64,000 bases of DNA from the NCBI RefSeq assembly GCF_024181225.1, contig NZ_CP051198.1, forward strand, positions 124,001 through 188,000, read 5' to 3'. The DNA comes from Treponema sp. OMZ 787 (GTDB lineage: Bacteria > Spirochaetota > Spirochaetia > Treponematales > Treponemataceae). A program made the translations under genes and the position numbers. Shown in pieces: positions 61,364 through 64,000 of the stretch (its first letter is position 1; each line of letters opens with the position of its first letter). The notes under the pieces are model-generated. The model did no database searches. It saw only the letters and a program-made list of their open reading frames with translations, and had not been told where the DNA came from.

Positions 61364-62968
61364 TTAAGATTTCTTAAAGCGTTTTAAAATTATGCCGGCG
61401 GTTCGGTCTTTTGTTATAAGCAAAAGACCGGCCCCAAGCCCCGCAAAAATAATAAAAGAAATAAAAAGCGGAACTCCCTGACCGATAATTTTTCCGAATG
61501 AAGCAAACGGAGAATAAATCTTATCCTTTAAAAAATAAAGCGGAATTGAAGCAATAATCGAAAAGGCAAATATTTTTGTTATAAATAAAAGAGTCGGAAA
61601 GATGAGTCTTTTTACATCCAGAGCCTTGTTCCTTTTTAAAAAGAATAAAAGAATAACCGTGTTTATAAATGAAGCTATTGTTAAAGCGAGGGCTACTCCG
61701 TTTCCGCCCATGGGGTCTACCAAGATAAGGGCAAGCAGGATATTTACGGCAAAGCAAATTATTCCTGCGATGGTCGGTGACTTTGAATCGCTTTGGGCAT
61801 AAAAAGCCGGTGCGATGATTCTGTTTGCAGCGATTGCAAAAAGTCCGATTATGTGAAAGTTAAAAATTCCCAATGTTAATTTTACCGAAGTATCATCGAA
61901 TTTATTGCTCTTATAAATGAGGATAATTAAATTTTCTCCCGACAAAAGAGAGAAAAAGGTTGCCGGTATTGTGATTAGGGCTATCACCTTTATTGCCTGC
62001 AATAATACTGTTTGAAAGGCTTCCCAATCTTTGCGTAAGGCCAGAGCCGACATTTCAGGGAGAATTACCGTGCCTATCGAAACTGCGAAGATTCCGAGTA
62101 ATAGCTCTTGCAAGCGCAAAGAGTATTGTAAGCTCGAAGCTATTCCAAGCCCTGCCGAGGTTGCAAGCGAGGTGGAAACCAAGTCGTTTATCTGATAGGC
62201 TGCCATGCCGATTATGGTAGGGCCGATAAGGGCAAGCACTTTTTTTGTTCCCGGATTTGAAAGGGTTTTTGCAAGGCTTGTGAATTTAAAACTAAAGCCT
62301 GTTTTTAGAACAAAGGGAAGCTGAAAAACAGCCTGAACAAGACCGCCTGCAACAACACCGTAGGACATTGCAACAGCAGGATCTCCGAAGGGTTTTGCAA
62401 AAAGATATGTTGAACTTATGACGATTATGTTGAACAAAATAGGCGTAAAACCTGAGGGGGTAAAAATCTTTACTCCGTTTAAGATGCCTTGAAAAAATGC
62501 AGCAACCGAAATTAAAAATAAATACGGAAACATTATCCGCGTTAAAAAAACGGTAGAATCATAATCTGCGATATTCTCAAAAAAGATTTTTACTATCAGG
62601 GGAGAAAGCACAATGCCCAGTGTTACAACAACGGCAGTTGCAAAACTTACAAGGGTAAAAATAGAACTTAAAAACTCGTTTATTTCTGTCTTTGTGCTTT
62701 CGGATTCTTCCGCGTCCTTGTGTTTTTGAAGATAGGTATTAAAGGTCGGAATAAAAGCAACGGTTATACTGTTTTCGGCAAATAGCCTCCTAAATAGGTT
62801 GGGCAGCATAAAGGCTGTAGCAAAAGCATCCGCCAAGGGCCCCGTTCCCAAAAAATGAGACATCGTCATCTGGCGGACAAGACCTAAAATTCTTGACCCA
62901 AAAACCAAAAGAGAAAGTTTTGATCCGCTTTTTACGAGAGATTTGTTTTTATTTTCAACCTTATCCAT
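61364..62968 (-). CDS. murJ: lipid II flippase MurJ (MviN)
   Basis: The 534-residue membrane protein begins after MDKVENKNKSLVKSGSKLS with the family signature RILGLVRQMTMSHFLGTGPLADAFATAFMLPNLFRRLFAENSI. Fourteen helices follow, with AFIPTFNTYL and RIIAPAFYAQSDSKSP. It moves lipid-linked peptidoglycan precursor across the inner membrane. There is no ribosome-binding site; the promoter at 62980-63008 puts the transcript start about five bases before ATG, so the message may be leaderless. Confidence 0.92.
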   Translation of the reverse strand: MDKVENKNKSLVKSGSKLSLLVFGSRILGLVRQMTMSHFLGTGPLADAFATAFMLPNLFRRLFAENSITVAFIPTFNTYLQKHKDAEESESTKTEINEFLSSIFTLVSFATAVVVTLGIVLSPLIVKIFFENIADYDSTVFLTRIMFPYLFLISVAAFFQGILNGVKIFTPSGFTPILFNIIVISSTYLFAKPFGDPAVAMSYGVVAGGLVQAVFQLPFVLKTGFSFKFTSLAKTLSNPGTKKVLALIGPTIIGMAAYQINDLVSTSLATSAGLGIASSLQYSLRLQELLLGIFAVSIGTVILPEMSALALRKDWEAFQTVLLQAIKVIALITIPATFFSLLSGENLIILIYKSNKFDDTSVKLTLGIFNFHIIGLFAIAANRIIAPAFYAQSDSKSPTIAGIICFAVNILLALILVDPMGGNGVALALTIASFINTVILLFFLKRNKALDVKRLIFPTLLFITKIFAFSIIASIPLYFLKDKIYSPFASFGKIIGQGVPLFISFIIFAGLGAGLLLITKDRTAGIILKRFKKS

Positions 62969-62979
62969 AACAATTAAAG

Positions 62980-63008
62980 ATTATACAGGCTTAGGGTGTG
63001 TAATGCAA
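62980..63008 (-). promoter_or_regulatory. murJ promoter
   Basis: On the minus strand TTGCAT (63003-63008), 17-base spacer, TATAAT (62980-62985), only 11 bases before the ATG. Confidence 0.65.
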
Positions 63009-63031
63009 GGGCGGTGGAAAGATAGGTTTTG

Positions 63032-63460
63032 TTATTCATTTTTAAAGTGTTCATTTATTATTTTTTGTAAGTTAATTACCGATTCAATATCTCCTTCCAA
63101 AAAAAATTTAAAAGAGTTTTCTGTTGACACAAAATAAAATCGGCATTTACTTGCTTTCTCAATATTTTCATTTATTTTTTTCATTAATTCTTTTAGTTTA
63201 AAATCTTTGCTATATGGATAGCATAAAACTGAAAAGATTTCAGGCTTTTCAATGGAATCTTTTTTTAAAAATTCTTCTAATCTCCTTTTTTCATCAGTAT
63301 TTTTTTTATCGAGAAAACTTTTATCCGAAAAAAGCGGTTCAAGGTCTTTTTCGGTAAAACGCCATTGAGAGCCTATTTTTTTCCTGTAAGTTTTCCTCCT
63401 TTTAACAAAAGCATCAGCTCCAATATCGATATGATAAGAAAAACTCTTTTTAAATTCATC
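63032..63460 (-). pseudogene. gene lacking a start, with helix-turn-helix-like fragment
   Basis: An open frame of 142 codons has no usable start and is closed upstream by TGA at 63461-63463. It begins EFKKSFSYHIDIGADAFVKR and includes YRKKIGSQWRFTEKDLEPLF, which resembles the wing of excisionase/MerR-like DNA-binding domains, then a helical Lys/Glu-rich part ending NLQKIINEHFKNE. Read as the surviving 3' part of a regulator-like gene. Confidence 0.5.
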
Positions 63461-63706
63461 TCAACGGTTTTGCCCAAAAACTTAGCCGAAAAGGTGCTAC
63501 AACGCTGTCATGGCCGACACAAGGGCTAAAGCAGCCATAGACATAAAAAACGCTTATAGTCTTTATTCATAATAAATGATTTTTGTAGACTGTCAATATT
63601 ATTTTCGTGAATTTTACGGAAACGATTGTTTCATATAGTCTAGTGTTTGAGGGCATAAAAAACTAAGGTTGTAGTAGCCTATTTCATGTTCTATTAAACG
63701 ATTTTC
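63461..63706 (-). other. decayed intergenic region with promoter and signal-peptide remnant
   Basis: On the minus strand TTGACA (63591-63596), 16-base spacer, TATTAT (63569-63574) precede ATG at about 63566 (MNKDYKRF...). The frame stops early, but with one more T in the T6 run near 63545 it would read MSMAALALVSAMTAL, like a signal peptide, before a TAG. No intact gene is present. Confidence 0.35.
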
Positions 63707-64000
63707 TTATAGTATCATTGGATTTTTAAATAGTTCCGCCATTTTTGAATGTTGACTTGCAAGTGTTTCGTAGTCGACGAAATTTACAAGAGGTTTTATT
63801 GGTCTGTAAATTGACCGACTAATTTTGTCATCAAATTCATTCTTGCGTTTCTTGTCCGCAACAATGCAAAATCTTGCTCTGAAATCTTGCAGTTCAAAAA
63901 ATTTATTCAAAGAATTAATTATGTTTGTAGAATGCTCAACTTCATAGAATGCAGTCGGCATTTCACGCTCATTGAACCATATTGTATCAATTGTTTTAGC
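63707..64000 (-). CDS. C-terminal part of a nuclease-like protein, cut by window edge
   Basis: The frame is open from the window end to a stop at 63707, 97 codons. It reads DTIWFNEREMPTAFYEVEHSTNIINSLNKFFELQDFRARFCIVADKKRKNEF. The FYEVEHSTN pattern with an upstream Asp and short basic follow-up resembles the PD-(D/E)XK core of restriction-like nucleases. Since the front lies outside the window, function and start are unknown. The ATG at 63961 is internal. Confidence 0.55.
   Translation of the reverse strand, partial: AKTIDTIWFNEREMPTAFYEVEHSTNIINSLNKFFELQDFRARFCIVADKKRKNEFDDKISRSIYRPIKPLVNFVDYETLASQHSKMAELFKNPMIL

Noticed and set aside
1-64000. CRISPR array, tRNA or rRNA genes
   Set aside because: No regularly spaced short repeats and no recognisable tRNA cloverleaf or rRNA sequence were found by reading; a covariance-model scan would settle small RNAs.

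Overview
The window is AT-rich bacterial DNA and almost certainly comes from an oral Treponema, either T. denticola or a very close relative. The best marker is the gene at 34835-36526: its signal peptide and mature N-terminus read as the major outer sheath protein Msp. Stand-alone class III nucleotide cyclases, many lipoproteins and a methyl-accepting chemotaxis protein fit a spirochete. I saw no rRNA, tRNA, CRISPR array, prophage or intact insertion sequence.

Layout. 1-3300: a small lipoprotein, a TIR-domain protein and two secreted CsgG-like proteins. 3300-9670: an inverted-repeat element, tgt, a HEAT-repeat protein, recO, a broken gene and recQ. 9705-10280: rubrerythrin (minus strand). 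10413-27103 (minus strand): the accessory island discussed below. 27129-30481: a CHASE2 cyclase, an M48 lipoprotein peptidase and an SH3 protein. 30549-33093: nfnA-nfnB with its own promoter and terminator. 33095-36587: a DUF1703-type ATPase/nuclease and msp. 36755-45777: a second cyclase, a LysR regulator, gyrA, a TrkA-like RCK protein, a MATE exporter and rlmJ. 45856-51714: a broken toxin-antitoxin pair, two poorly known genes, an EF-G, a membrane protein and VapBC. 51758-57128: fructose-bisphosphate aldolase, a type II restriction-modification pair and nrdA with NrdR-like boxes. 57194-64000: a gene remnant, a poly-C tract, a frameshifted chemotaxis receptor, gltS, murJ and a decayed edge.

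The most interesting system is the island at 10413-27103. It encodes a C39-peptidase ABC transporter, an HlyD-type adaptor (split by a frameshift) and a TolC-like outer-membrane protein. Next to these lie three kinds of predicted cargo with double-glycine leaders: a 129-residue LytM/M23-like protein and two very large proteins of 677 and 667 residues. The large proteins have different N-terminal domains with a CHAP/NlpC-like Cys...His...Asn pattern. They share a nearly identical C-terminal half made of a TolA-like coiled coil, an acidic stretch, a Pro/Gly stalk and a conserved tail. Each large gene sits between two lipoprotein genes of different families (B upstream, A downstream), giving a cassette of about 4.6 kb. 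The cassette occurs twice intact. A third copy has lost its effector and kept only the first half of the leader, fused to the next lipoprotein. My reading is that this is a polymorphic, leader-guided type I secretion system exporting peptidoglycan-active effectors, with lipoproteins acting as periplasmic immunity proteins. The gene layout, leaders and repeats are visible in the sequence; the antibacterial role is inference.

Other points of note are an orphan antitoxin beside an internally deleted toxin, a C11 tract between a consensus promoter and a chemotaxis receptor, homopolymer frameshifts in the adaptor and the receptor, and NrdR-like boxes on the nrdA promoter.
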